This document shows positions 15,158 to 24,700 of a DNA stretch of 37,549 nt, piece after piece. The first letter of the stretch is position 1. Every line of letters starts with the position of its first letter. The position numbers were made by a program, and so were the translations under genes. The DNA is from Phenylobacterium sp. GTDB lineage: Bacteria; Pseudomonadota; Alphaproteobacteria; Caulobacterales; Caulobacteraceae. The notes beneath the pieces were generated by a model. That model searched no databases. It was not told the DNA's origin and saw only the letters and a program-made list of their open reading frames with translations. The stretch is taken from NCBI RefSeq assembly GCF_016793225.1, contig NZ_JAEUMN010000134.1, positions 1 through 37,549 of the forward strand, written 5' to 3'.

Positions 15158-15172
15158 TTAACCCAGGCTTAA
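15158..15172. promoter_or_regulatory. Perfect CtrA box TTAA-N7-TTAA
   Basis: TTAA at 15158-15161 and TTAA at 15169-15172 are separated by exactly seven bases and followed by C, the full Caulobacter CtrA consensus. Runs of TTAA are rare in this GC-rich sequence, so a chance match is less likely. A GANTC site (GACTC, 15185-15189), the CcrM methylation target, lies 12 bases to the right. The box could control the ligase gene on its left (reverse strand) or a short transcript to its right. Binding is inferred from the consensus. Confidence 0.6.
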
Positions 15173-15235
15173 CCATGGACGCCGGACTCTCCTCGCGTCT
15201 TCCTTGAAGACACCCCACCATCACCAACTTTGTGT

Positions 15236-15262
15236 GGCCCGGCGTCCGCGCCGGGCCTCTTT
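15236..15262 (+). terminator. Rho-independent terminator with no gene before it
   Basis: A perfect 9-base-pair GC stem (15236-15244 with 15249-15257) closes a four-base loop and is followed by TCTTTT. This is the clearest forward-strand intrinsic terminator in the window. No forward gene ends here: the nearest one upstream is the dehydrogenase at 13569. With the CtrA box 64 bases to its left, it may end a short RNA. Otherwise the 15016-15345 stretch holds only the box and this hairpin. Confidence 0.7.
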
Positions 15263-15345
15263 TCGCGGGGACCTCGCAGGAGGCTTTCAGGCGTCTTGCG
15301 CAACCCCGCGGCCCGGCGTATACGCCCGCCCTCTCGATGAGATGA

Positions 15346-15421
15346 TCCCCGATAGCTCAGCTGGTAGAGCAGTCGGCTGTTAACCGACTTGTCGCAGGTT
15401 CGAGTCCTGCTCGGGGAGCCA
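15346..15421 (+). tRNA. tRNA-Asn (anticodon GTT)
   Basis: The 76-base gene folds as a standard cloverleaf: acceptor stem TCCCCGA/TCGGGGA, D arm with AGCTCAGCTGGTAGAG, anticodon loop CTGTTAA with GTT as the anticodon, and T arm CAGGTTCGAGTCCTG. The CCA end is encoded. Its downstream neighbour is the convergent nitronate monooxygenase gene. Confidence 0.97.
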
Positions 15422-15469
15422 TCGAGACCCTCCAGTCTTCCCCAGACCCGGCTTCGGCCGAAGGCGCAG

Positions 15470-16477
15470 TCAGCGCACCGTCGCCGCCATCGCCTCGTCC
15501 GCGAGACGCGCCGCGTCGATCATGCTGGGGGTCTCGCAGGCCGCCACGTACTCGCGGCGCAGACGGCGCACGAGCTCGGCGACGGTGGGGATGTCGTCGA
15601 TGAGGTCGACGCCCTGCCCCGCGCTCCACAGGTTCTTCCAAGGGGCGACGCCGGGCGGAAGGTGATCGTGGCGCATGCCGCGGCCCAGGGGCTTCGGCAG
15701 GTTGTCGGGATCGAGGCCGACCATGCGGATCGATTCGAGCATCCAGTTGGCGGGCACGCCCGCGATGTCGCCCGTGTAGATCAGGTCGGTGGAGGTCTGG
15801 CTCACCAGGAGCTGCTTGTACTCGGCCGGCGCATCGGCCTCCTGGGTGGCGATGAAGCGCGTGCCCAGGTAGGCGAGATCGGCGCCCAGGATCTCCCCGG
15901 CCCGGATCACGGCGCCGGTCGAGACGGCCCCCGCCAGCACCAGCGTCCCGTCGTAGATCGCCCGGATGCGGGGGATCAGCGCCAGGTGGGTGATCGTGCC
16001 CGAGTGCCCGCCCCCGCCGGCCCCGATGCAGTTGAGGCCGTCCGCGCCCGCGGCGATGGCCTTCTCGGCGAAGCGCAGGCTGGTGATGTCGTGGAACACC
16101 TTGCCGCCGAAGTCGTGGACCCGGGCGATCAGCTCGGTGGGATCCCCGCCGACGCTGATCACGATCTCGACGCCGTACTTCGCGCAGACGGCCATGTTGG
16201 CGGCGAGTTCGTCCGGGGGCATCCGCGTCGGATAGTTGACGGCGATGGGCGCCACGCGCGCGTCCGGGTGGGCGTCGCGATGGCGCTTCAGCGCATCGCT
16301 GATCTCGGCGAGCCACGCCTCGAACTCCTCGAAGCTGCGGGCGTTCTGGCGCGGCAGCCCGCCGATGACGCCGGCCTTGCAGGCCTCGCGCACCAGGGCG
16401 GGCCCGGTCACCAGGAACATCGGCGCGCAGATCGCCGGGATCGTCAGGCCGGCGCGGATCTTCGGGTCGAGCGCCAC
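15470..16477 (-). CDS. Nitronate monooxygenase family FMN-dependent oxidoreductase
   Basis: The product has 335 residues and begins at a GTG (16475-16477) two bases before the stop of the gene upstream, so they are likely cotranscribed. N-terminal I-P-A-I-C-A-P-M-F-L-V marks the TIM-barrel start. The FMN-binding and active-site segments are present: I-S-V-G-G-D-P, G-A-D-G-L-N-C-I-G-A-G-G-G-G-H, then L-A-G-A-V-S-T-G and the later G-T-R-F-I-A-T-Q-E. This family oxidises alkyl nitronates or related compounds; many members have unknown substrates. It lies in a cluster of presumed degradation enzymes. Confidence 0.9.
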   Translation of the reverse strand: MALDPKIRAGLTIPAICAPMFLVTGPALVREACKAGVIGGLPRQNARSFEEFEAWLAEISDALKRHRDAHPDARVAPIAVNYPTRMPPDELAANMAVCAKYGVEIVISVGGDPTELIARVHDFGGKVFHDITSLRFAEKAIAAGADGLNCIGAGGGGHSGTITHLALIPRIRAIYDGTLVLAGAVSTGAVIRAGEILGADLAYLGTRFIATQEADAPAEYKQLLVSQTSTDLIYTGDIAGVPANWMLESIRMVGLDPDNLPKPLGRGMRHDHLPPGVAPWKNLWSAGQGVDLIDDIPTVAELVRRLRREYVAACETPSMIDAARLADEAMAATVR

Positions 16478-16478
16478 C

Positions 16479-17519
16479 CTAGTACCCCGCCGTCCGGCCG
16501 GTGGGCGCGCCGTCCACGATCTGGTCGAGGTATTCCGACAGCCCGTAGCCCACCAGGTCGCCGCAGCGGTACTCGGTCATCCCCTCGGTGATGCGGGTGG
16601 TGAGTTCCCGGCCGTCCGGCGCGGTGCGGCGGTTCCGGAGCGGGATCAGCGACACGACCTTGCCGGTGACCTCGTAGCGGTCGCCCGCCTCGGTCTTCAC
16701 CTTGGCCCGCAGCGCCGTCTGGTAGTCGTTCTCGTCCCAGTCGCTCTCGATCACGCATTCTTCGATGAGGTCGTAGCGGCCGTCCTTGAAGACCATGCCG
16801 CCCTGGCGCGCGCCGCCCTTCCCGTCGCCGATCACCGACAGCATCATCCCGAAATCGCGGCCGAAGTTCATTGGGCACCAGCGGTACCAGTCGATCGCCT
16901 GCCAGTGCCGCGGTCCCCACGACTTGTCCCGCAGTCCGAAGCCCGAGAGCTCGAACCGCTCGTCGCCCACGGTGATGACGCCCGAGGCGGCGCAGTGCTG
17001 CTCGTAGTGCGCCTTGGCGAACGACTTCTCGGGGTCGATCTCGAGCGGCGAGCCGTCGGCCTTCACGGTCTCGCCGCCGTACATGGGCGACACGCCCTCG
17101 TAGTCCAGTTCGACCGTGCAGGGGACGGACGGGTTCTCCCGGTACGCCTTCTTGGGGTCGGCCATCTCGTGCGGCCGCTCCAGCAGCAGGGCCTTGCCCG
17201 AGAAGCTGACCCGCAGGCGCTTGAAGGGCTCGACCACCTCGACCTTCAGCCCGCCGGCGGCCATCTCCCTGTTGCCCTCGATGGCGGGCCGCCCGAACGT
17301 GAAGGCGATGCGCCCGTCCGGCAGGTAGATGCAGACGCTGATCTCGGCGTAGTTCTCGTTCGGCCGGTTGCCGATGCGGAACCAGCCGCCCGTCTTCTTC
17401 CCGGGGTCGAAGACGTTGAAGTACATGCTTTCGTTGTAGTTCTTCGCCTCGCCGGGATCGTGCGGGAACTCGTCCTGCGGTTCGAGGCGGGTCTTGAAGC
17501 CTGTGGGCGCCTTGGCCAT
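16479..17519 (-). CDS. DUF7064/DUF7065-like protein (CrtC/AttH-type beta-barrel fold suspected)
   Basis: The ATG at 17517-17519 is preceded by GGGGAGGA at a good distance and gives 346 residues; the longer frame starting at 17579 lacks support. No signal peptide is seen. Recognisable segments are E-S-M-Y-F-N-V-F-D near the N-terminus, S-G-F-G-L-R-D-K-S-W-G-P-R in the middle and R-W-C-P-M-N-F-G after it. These resemble the two-domain lipocalin-like proteins related to hydroxyneurosporene synthase (CrtC), now filed under DUF7064/DUF7065. They often sit in lipid, steroid or terpenoid catabolic clusters. The reaction is unknown. It is directly upstream of the nitronate monooxygenase gene. Confidence 0.65.
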   Translation of the reverse strand: MAKAPTGFKTRLEPQDEFPHDPGEAKNYNESMYFNVFDPGKKTGGWFRIGNRPNENYAEISVCIYLPDGRIAFTFGRPAIEGNREMAAGGLKVEVVEPFKRLRVSFSGKALLLERPHEMADPKKAYRENPSVPCTVELDYEGVSPMYGGETVKADGSPLEIDPEKSFAKAHYEQHCAASGVITVGDERFELSGFGLRDKSWGPRHWQAIDWYRWCPMNFGRDFGMMLSVIGDGKGGARQGGMVFKDGRYDLIEECVIESDWDENDYQTALRAKVKTEAGDRYEVTGKVVSLIPLRNRRTAPDGRELTTRITEGMTEYRCGDLVGYGLSEYLDQIVDGAPTGRTAGY

Positions 17520-17605
17520 CGGGTCCTCCCCTGGATGTCTGGGGCTCAGGCTAAGGCCCGTGACGCGGGGGAACGGCAACCCTGTTGATCACATCCATCG
17601 ATCGC

Positions 17606-17630
17606 CGTCCCGCGGCGCGTCCGCGGGACG
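17606..17630 (-). terminator. 10-bp perfect hairpin behind the EthD-like gene
   Basis: CGTCCCGCGG (17606-17615) pairs completely with 17621-17630 around a five-base loop, just beyond the reverse-strand stop at 17639. There is no T-run after it, so it may work with Rho or simply protect the RNA end. Confidence 0.45.
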
Positions 17631-17638
17631 ACGCCGTT

Positions 17639-18406
17639 TCAGCGCGTGTGGTCGAAGATGACGTGCTCGCGGCTCATGAAGAGGCGGGACCTGTCCATCT
17701 GCACGAAGCGCCGCTCGTCCTCCACGAGGGCCATCGCCGCATCCCGGGCCTCCTCGAGGGTCGCCGAGGGCTGGGCGTCGGGATCGACCCAGACCTCGGT
17801 GATGCCGTCGAGCGGCGGCTCGTAGTTGCGGCCGGCCTGCATGCCGGCGTTGACCTCGGGCGCGATGGCGTGGCTCTGCACGTACCTGGCCATCCTCAGC
17901 GGACCGGCGAAGCTCGCCACCAGCGGGCCGTGGTCGCGCAGCCAGGTGTCGTGGCATTCCGCCTGGGTCAGGCCGTCGCGCCGCGTCAGCAGGTAGGTGG
18001 CCTTGGGCGCGCCCGGCGCCGGACCGCGGCCGCCGGTGTGGTCGAAGATCAGGTGCTCTTCGGTGAGGAAGACGGCGGATTTCTCGAAGTCGATGAACTT
18101 CGCCTCGTCCTCGGCGAGGATTCGGCCGGCTGCCTGGCCCTCGGGCGTCGCATAGGCCGCCTGGAAATCCTCGAGCGAGTCCCACCACACCTCAGTGAGG
18201 CCGTCGGCGCGCGGCCGCATGCCGCGCACCGCGCGCATGCCTTCGCTGGCCTCCTCGTCGATCGGGTGGCTCTGGACGTACTTGCGCAGCCGCAGGACCC
18301 CGGCCTGGGCCGCCACCAGCGGCCCATGCTGCTCCAGCCAGTACTTGCGGAAGACCTCCTCCGAGAGCTCCGCACGCCGGACAATGACGTAGACCAGCTT
18401 GATCAT
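17639..18406 (-). CDS. Tandem EthD-like (dimeric alpha/beta barrel) protein
   Basis: The start is the ATG at 18404-18406, with GGAGG before it; the frame upstream of this is not supported. The 255 residues hold two related halves. Each has a segment like W-L-x-Q/D-H-G-P-L-V-A (W-L-E-Q-H-G-P-L-V-A in half one, W-L-R-D-H-G-P-L-V-A in half two), then Y-V-Q-S-H-x-I, a T-E-V-W motif and a final E-H-x-I-F-D-H-T. This duplicated EthD-type ferredoxin fold is found in small proteins of degradation pathways. The catalytic role, if any, is not known. The duplication makes an internal pseudo-dimer. Confidence 0.82.
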   Translation of the reverse strand: MIKLVYVIVRRAELSEEVFRKYWLEQHGPLVAAQAGVLRLRKYVQSHPIDEEASEGMRAVRGMRPRADGLTEVWWDSLEDFQAAYATPEGQAAGRILAEDEAKFIDFEKSAVFLTEEHLIFDHTGGRGPAPGAPKATYLLTRRDGLTQAECHDTWLRDHGPLVASFAGPLRMARYVQSHAIAPEVNAGMQAGRNYEPPLDGITEVWVDPDAQPSATLEEARDAAMALVEDERRFVQMDRSRLFMSREHVIFDHTR

Positions 18407-18546
18407 CGCGCGCCTCCAACCAGGGCGCGAAGTGCGCGCGCCGGACGGGACGTCCGTCAAGAAAAACAGCGCCCTGCCTGACGCAGCGTCGCCCGGCGAA
18501 TGGCGCATCATGGTCCGACGAGAACGCCACCCGGAGGAGGTCCGCC

Positions 18547-19080
18547 ATGTCCCGCATGCCCCTGGTCGAGCCGGAAGCCCTGCCGCCCTACCTGAAGGCC
18601 ATCCACGACGCGACGCCCGAGGAGAACTGGATCGGCCGCCATTTCGCCCGCGCCTTCGCTCCGAACGAGGCGCTGGTGCAGGCCTACCAGGCCTTCTACC
18701 ACCCCTGGCACACCGGCGGCGCGGGCGTGCTGGAGCCGCGGCTTAAGGAGCTCGTGCGGCTGCGCATCGCCACGCTCAACGGCTGCGTGCTGTGCAAGAC
18801 GGTGCGCATGGCGCCCGAGGTGGTGGCCGAGACCGAGGCGGCCTCCGGGGTCGACGACGCCGACAACGCCGGGTTCACGCCGCGCGAGCGCGCCGCGATC
18901 CACTTCGCCGAGAAGATGGCCCTGGACCACCACAACATCGGCGACGACGACGTGGCGTTCATGCGCCGGCACTTCAGCGACGCGGAGTTCCTGGAGCTGG
19001 CCATGATGACCGGCCAGTACATCGGCTTCGGCCGCGTGCTCGCGATGCTGCAGCTCGAGATCGCGAGCTGCCCGATCTGA
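18547..19080 (+). CDS. Carboxymuconolactone decarboxylase family (AhpD-like) protein
   Basis: The 177-residue protein starts at an ATG with GGAGG eight bases upstream. The CMD domain holds L-K-E-L-V-R-L-R-I-A-T-L-N-G-C80-V-L-C83, so the CxxC pair of the redox-active AhpD type is present; the His often seen just after it is Thr here. Later comes F-A-E-K-M-A-L-D-H-H. The family includes aromatic-pathway decarboxylases and peroxidase-like proteins; the CxxC favours an AhpD-type redox role. It is divergent from the EthD-like gene and convergent with the SDR gene. Confidence 0.88.
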   Translation: MSRMPLVEPEALPPYLKAIHDATPEENWIGRHFARAFAPNEALVQAYQAFYHPWHTGGAGVLEPRLKELVRLRIATLNGCVLCKTVRMAPEVVAETEAASGVDDADNAGFTPRERAAIHFAEKMALDHHNIGDDDVAFMRRHFSDAEFLELAMMTGQYIGFGRVLAMLQLEIASCPI

Positions 19081-19086
19081 CGCCCG

Positions 19087-19857
19087 TCAGGCGGCGGTGT
19101 AGCCGCCGTCGACGACCAGTTCGGACCCGGTCATGAAGCTGGACTCGTCGGACGCCAGGAACACGATGGCGTCGGCGATCTCGCGCGGGACGCCCAGCCG
19201 GCCCATGGCGTGGCGCGAGATGATCATGTCGCGCATCTCGTTCTCGTTCTCGGACTCGCGCATCACGTTGATGACCATGGGCGTCTCGATGAAGCCCGGG
19301 TGCACCGAGTTCACCCGGACGCCGGCGGGCGCGAGCTCCAGCGCGACGGCCTTGGTCAGCAGCGCCACCCCGCCCTTCGAGGCGCAGTAGGCGGCCGCCC
19401 CCGGCAGTCCCACCTTCCCCAGGATCGAGGACAGGTTGATGATCGAGCCGCCGCCCTGCGCCGCCATCACGGGCGCGGCATGGCGGACGCCCAGGAAGGT
19501 GCCGTCGAGATTGATGCCGACGATGCGCCGCCAGCCTTCGAACGTGGCTTCGAGGATCGGCTGGCCGCCGCTGCCGACCCCGGCCGAGTTCACGAGCACG
19601 TCGAGGCGTCCGAACCGCGCCACGGTCTCGGCCACCACCTCGGCCCAGCGGGCCTCGTCGACCACGTCCTGGCTCAGGAACGCCGCGACGCCGCCCTCAG
19701 CCAGGATCTCGTCGGTCACGCCCTGCCCCGCCTCGGCGGCGAGGTCGGTGAGCATCACCTTGGCGCCCTCGCGCGCGAGCCGGCGCGCGCTTTCGGCCCC
19801 CAGCCCGGATGCGCCCCCGGTGACCAGCGCAACCTTTCCCTGAACCCTGCCGCCCAT
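19087..19857 (-). CDS. SDR-family NAD(P)-dependent oxidoreductase (classical, FabG-like)
   Basis: The 256-residue product has the full classical SDR set: T-G-G-A-S-G-L-G at 13-20, Asp38 after the second strand (favouring NAD), N-S-A-G at 90-93 in place of the usual N-N-A-G, Ser144, Tyr157 and Lys161, and P-G-F-I-E-T after the active site. The C-terminus V-V-D-G-G-Y-T-A-A is typical. The substrate cannot be assigned. It lies with other presumed catabolic genes. Confidence 0.92.
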   Translation of the reverse strand: MGGRVQGKVALVTGGASGLGAESARRLAREGAKVMLTDLAAEAGQGVTDEILAEGGVAAFLSQDVVDEARWAEVVAETVARFGRLDVLVNSAGVGSGGQPILEATFEGWRRIVGINLDGTFLGVRHAAPVMAAQGGGSIINLSSILGKVGLPGAAAYCASKGGVALLTKAVALELAPAGVRVNSVHPGFIETPMVINVMRESENENEMRDMIISRHAMGRLGVPREIADAIVFLASDESSFMTGSELVVDGGYTAA

Positions 19858-19939
19858 ACGTGACGCCTCCCCTTCAGCGCGCCCTCTGTAGCCGGGCTGG
19901 CGGCTGTCGCTACGTCATCCGCGCGCGACCACGCCCACG

Positions 19940-20380
19940 CTACCACACCCCCACGTTCGGCATGGAGGCCCACGGCTCCGCGGGCGGCAGCGCCGGTCCG
20001 GCCTGGAGCAGCTCGATGGAGATGTTGTCGGGCGAGCGGACGAAGGCCATGCGGCCGTCGCGCGGGGGCCGGTTGATCACCACGCCCGCGTCCTTCAGGC
20101 GCTGGCAGACGGCGTAGATGTCGTCGACCGCATAGGCGAGGTGCCCGAAGTTGCGCCCGCCCGTGTAGGCCTCCGGGTCCCAGTTGTAGGTCAGCTCGAC
20201 CATCGGCGCCTTGCGCTCGCGGGCGAGATCCTCGTCGCCGGGCGCGCAGAGGAACACCAGCGTGAACCGCCCGCCCGGGTTCTCCGACCGCGAGATTTCC
20301 TTAAGTCCGAGCTTGTCACAGTAGAAGGCGAGCGAGGCGTCGAGGTCGGTCACGCGGACCATGGTGTGCAGGTACTTCAC
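19940..20380 (-). CDS. gloA: Lactoylglutathione lyase (glyoxalase I), VOC family
   Basis: The GTG at 20378-20380 gives 146 residues; the ATG at 20360-20362 would remove the metal-ligand His at position 5 (Y-L-H-T-M-V-R-V), so I prefer the GTG. The order [23 protein letters not shown] and S-I-E-L-L-Q supplies the four metal ligands (two His, two Glu) of GloA. It converts the hemithioacetal of methylglyoxal and glutathione into S-lactoylglutathione. The C-terminal tail of about 20 residues is Pro-rich and extends beyond the usual end. Confidence 0.9.
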   Translation of the reverse strand: MKYLHTMVRVTDLDASLAFYCDKLGLKEISRSENPGGRFTLVFLCAPGDEDLARERKAPMVELTYNWDPEAYTGGRNFGHLAYAVDDIYAVCQRLKDAGVVINRPPRDGRMAFVRSPDNISIELLQAGPALPPAEPWASMPNVGVW

Positions 20381-20638
20381 GAGCGGATCTTCCGTGGCTG
20401 GAGGTGGTTGCGACGTGACCTTCCGAAGGCCGCGTCGGTCAGGCGGCCGACGCGAAACGCCACAACGTTGCAATCGCCGAACATTCTCGCCAATTAGAGC
20501 GGGCGCGGTTCGTGACCGCAAATTCATTTGCGCTCGGATACCGCCGGCATCACAAGCACGGCAGGCCGCAACAAGTCGGCGACACGGGCGTGGCTGGGGC
20601 TGTACGCGTCCGCATCTGGATCCGGGGACCAACGCCTT

Positions 20639-21709
20639 ATGCGCCTGAAGCCGCAGTACGTCTTTGTCATCGCCGTCGGCGTCGTGCTGGTCATCGCCTT
20701 CCTCGTCGGATCGCTCTTCGGTGGAGACAGCCGCAAGGCCGAGGCCAAGGCTCCCACGGCGGCGCAGGCCGGCCCGCCCAGCGTCCAAGTGGCCATGACG
20801 CCCGAGCAGATCCGCGAGACCCAGGTCATCATCCGCGGTCGCACGGAAGCCGCCCGGACGGTGGTCGTGCGGTCCGAGACGGCGGGCGTCGTCTCGTCCA
20901 CGCCTGCGGCGGAAGGCTCGTTCGTCCGCCGGGGTCAGGTGCTGTGCCGGCTCTCCGTCGACGCGCGGCAAGCCTCGCTGGATCAGGCTCGGGCGAACCT
21001 TCGGTCGCGCCAGCTCCAGCGCCAGGCCGCGCAGCAGCTCGCCGAGAAGGGCTACCGGTCGCAGACGCAGGTGCTGGAAGCCCAGGCGAACCTCGACGCG
21101 GCGCAGGCGCAGGTGCGCGCCGCCGAGATCGCCCTGGCCCAGGTGAACATCACGGCGCCGTTCGCGGGCGTGTTCGATCGGCGCGACGCCGAGATCGGCA
21201 CGTATCTGTCCCCGGGCCAGCCGTGCGGCACGATGATCGAGCTCGATCCCCTGGTCGTGGTCGCGGACGCGCCCGAGACCGAGGCCTCCCGCCTGCGGCT
21301 CGGCGCGCCGGCCACGGCGAAGCTGGTGAGCGGCCAGGTGCTGAACGGCCGCGTCCGCTACGTCGCCCGCGACTCCGATCCCCAGACGCGCACCTACCGC
21401 GTGGAGATCGCGGTCGCGAACCCGGGCAACAGCGTGCGCTCGGGCCTTTCGGCCGAGCTTCGGGTCGGCGCCGGCGCGGGCGCCGCGCATCTGGTGCCGG
21501 TCTCGGCCCTGGTGCTGGACGCCTCGGGCCGCCAGGGCGTCCGTCATGTGCTGCCCGACAACCGCGTGGCCTTCGCGCCGGTGACGGTGCTGGAGGAGAC
21601 GCCGCAGGGCATGTGGATTTCCGGGCTGTCGGGCCCGGCGCGTGTGATCACGGTCGGCCAGTCGTTCGTGGCCGACGGGCAGAAGGTTCGCGTCGCCCAG
21701 GCCCGCTAG
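20639..21709 (+). CDS. RND efflux periplasmic adaptor (membrane fusion protein)
   Basis: The ATG at 20639 gives 356 residues; an in-frame start 37 residues upstream has no features of a leader. An N-terminal membrane anchor ([15 protein letters not shown]) is followed by the lipoyl half-motifs (V-R-S-E-T-A-G-V-V and I-T-A-P-F-A-G-V-F), separated by a Gln/Ala-rich alpha hairpin of about 60 residues. A beta-barrel and membrane-proximal domain complete the chain. It links an inner-membrane RND pump to an outer-membrane channel. The permease gene follows after 89 bases; no TolC-like gene is present. Confidence 0.92.
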   Translation: MRLKPQYVFVIAVGVVLVIAFLVGSLFGGDSRKAEAKAPTAAQAGPPSVQVAMTPEQIRETQVIIRGRTEAARTVVVRSETAGVVSSTPAAEGSFVRRGQVLCRLSVDARQASLDQARANLRSRQLQRQAAQQLAEKGYRSQTQVLEAQANLDAAQAQVRAAEIALAQVNITAPFAGVFDRRDAEIGTYLSPGQPCGTMIELDPLVVVADAPETEASRLRLGAPATAKLVSGQVLNGRVRYVARDSDPQTRTYRVEIAVANPGNSVRSGLSAELRVGAGAGAAHLVPVSALVLDASGRQGVRHVLPDNRVAFAPVTVLEETPQGMWISGLSGPARVITVGQSFVADGQKVRVAQAR

Positions 21710-21798
21710 GCCGGCGGCTTCGGCGTCCCGGTGGGCGCCGGCATGACGTTTGAGATACTTTGGGGCGCGCGCCCGGCGCGCAGCTCCGGGAGAGCAAG

Positions 21799-24700
21799 AT
21801 GATCGGTCCGCTCATCGACGGAGCCATCAAGCGGCGGAAGGTGGTCCTGGGGGTCACCCTCATCGCCGCGCTCTTCGGCCTGTTCGCCTACCTGAACATG
21901 CCGCGCGAGTCCGAGCCGGACATCGACCTGCCGTACATCTCCGTGATCGTGCCCTACCCCGGCGTCTCGCCTGAGGACTCCGAGCGCCTGCTGGTCAAGC
22001 CGCTGGAACTCGAACTGCAGACGATGGAGGGGATCGAGTCGATGAACGCGGTGGCCCGGCAGGGCGCGGCCGTGGTCACGCTCGAGTTCGAGGCCGACTT
22101 CGACAAGGACAAGGCGCTGGAGGACGTCCGCGCCAAGGTGGACCTGGCCCGCGGCAAGTTCCCGCCCGATGCGGAAGAGCCGATCATCGAGGAGAACAAC
22201 TTCTCGGGCGAGCCGATCATCGGGATCGTGATCTCGGGCGCCGCGCCCGAGCGCGAGTTGCACCGCATCACCACGGCGCTGAAGGAACGCCTGGAAGGCA
22301 CCGAGGGCGTGCTCGAGGTCTACATGGCCGGGGGCCGCGAGGAGGTGCTCGAGGTCACCATCGATCCCCTCCGGATGGAGGCCTACAATGTCACCACGGG
22401 CGAGGTGGCGCAGGTCATCGGGCGCAACAACCAGCTGGTGCCGGCGGGCAACCTGCTCTCGGGCGCCGGCCAGTTCGCCGTGAAGGTGCCGGGCGTCGTC
22501 GAGAAGCCGGCCGACATCCTGGCCCTGCCGATCAAGAAGGCCGGCGACCGCATCATCACCATGGGCGACATCGGCGACGTGCGCCGCACGTTCAAGGAAG
22601 CGAGCACGGTCAGCCGGTTCAACGGACAGCCCGCCTTCATCCTGGAGGTCTCCAAGCGCGGCGGCGCCAACATCCTGGAGACCGTCGAGATCGTCCGCAA
22701 GGCGACCGAGGCCGAGGCCAAGAAGTGGCCGTCGACGGTGAAGCTCGACTACCTGTACGACGAGAGCGACTTCATCGGCCGCACCCTGGTGGTGCTGGAG
22801 TCCGGCCTGTTGATGGCCAGCCTCCTGGTGATGATGATCATTGTGGCCAGCCTGGGCATCCGCCAGGGCCTGATGGTGGGCGCCTCGATCCCGATCTGCT
22901 TCCTGCTGGCCTTCCTGATCATGACCGGCATGGGCGTCACCCTGAACATGATGGTGATGTTCGGCCTAGTGCTGGCGGTCGGCATCCTGGTCGACGGCGG
23001 CATCGTGGTGGTGGAGTACGCGGACCGGCGCATGGCCGAGGGCCTGCCCAAGACCGAGGCGTTCACCGCGGCGGGCAAGCGGATGTTCTGGCCGGTGGCG
23101 AACGGCACGCTGACCACCCTCTGCGCCTTCGTGCCCTTCATGTTCTGGAACTCGATCGCCGGGAAGTTCATGAGCTTCCTGCCGCTGACCCTGTTCTTCG
23201 TGCTGGGCGCCTCGATCTTCGTGGCCCTGATCTTCACCCCCGCGCTGGGCTCGATCTTCGCGCGCAAGGCGGCCGTGGACGAGGAGCACCTGGCCGAGAT
23301 CGCCAAGTCCGAGCACGGCGACCCGCGCGAGATGAAGGGCTTCATGGGCTGGTACGCCCGCAGCCTGACGGCGATGACGCACCACCCCACCCGGACGTTC
23401 CTCGCGGGCTTCCTGATCGTGGCGGCGATCTTCGTCTGGTTCGGCAACACCAAGCACCGGACCGAGTTCTTCTTCTCCGACGAGCCCGAGTTCGTGCAGG
23501 TGTTCGTCAAGGCGCGCGGCAACCTCTCGCCCGAGGCGCAGGACGCCCTCACGCAGCAGGTCGAGCAGCGGCTGGCGGGCGTGAAAGGGGTCGAGTCCCT
23601 CTACGTTCGCTCCGGCGGGTTCTCGTCGAACGGCGGGCCCAACTCGGCGCCCAACGACACGGTCGGCCGCATCCGGGTCGACTTCGTGGACTACGAGGAA
23701 CGGCTGGAACTGGGGCTCTCGGGCTACGACATCGAGAACGCCGTCAAGGCGCGGCTCGGCGAGGTCGCCGGGCTCCAGCTCGAGGTGCGCGGGCCGCAGA
23801 ACGGGCCGCCGGTGGGCAAGGACATCCAGGTCCAGCTCTCCAGCCACGATCCGGCGCAGCTGAACGCGGCCGCTGACCTGGTGATGGCGCAGCTCACGGC
23901 GGACAACCAGCTCAAGGAGCTGGAGGACAACCGCACCTCGCCCGGCATCGAATGGAACCTGGCCGTGGACCGGCAGGCGGCCGGCCGCTACGGCGTCGAC
24001 GTCCTGTCGGTGGGGCAGACCATCCAGTTCCTCACGGGCGGCGTGCTGATGGGCCGGTTCCGGCCCGACGACGCCGAGGACGAGCTGGACATCCGCGTCC
24101 GCTTCCCGCCCAGCGCCCGCAACGTCGCCGCGCTCGAGCAGTTGAAGATCACGACGCCCCAGGGGCCGGTTCCCGCGAGCTACTTCATCAAGCGGGTCCC
24201 GGCGCAGCAGGTCACCCAGATCCAGCGGCGCGACGGCCAGCGGCTGGTCATCGTGCAGGCCAACACCATCGACAAGGACAAGGCGCCGCCGAACCTCAAG
24301 ATCGACGCCCTGCGCCCGGCGCTGGAGAAGGCCCTGGAGCCCTACAACGCGGTGACGTGGAAGTTCATCGGGGCGGACGAAGAGGGCCAGGAAGCCGTCG
24401 GCTTCTTCGCCGCGGCCATGGCCGCCAGCCTCTTCATGATGTTCGTGATCCTGCTCTGGCAGTTCAACAGCTTCTACGGCGTGGTCGTCACGCTCTCGGC
24501 GGTGATCCTCTCGACGGTGGGGGTCCTGCTCGGGGTGCAGGTCAACCTGGGGAACACCTTCCCGTACATATCGGTGATCATGCTGGGCACGGGGGTCGTG
24601 GCGCTGTTCGGGGTGGTCGTCGGCCACAACATCGTGCTGGTCGACACCTTCTATCACCTGAGGCACGCCGGCTATCCGGCCGACGAGGCGGCGATCCGGG

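Noticed and set aside
15174-15206. Ten-codon ATG frame after the CtrA box
   Set aside because: No ribosome binding site; the ATG is part of the TTAACCATG context. Not annotated as a gene, though it lies in the possible small transcript.
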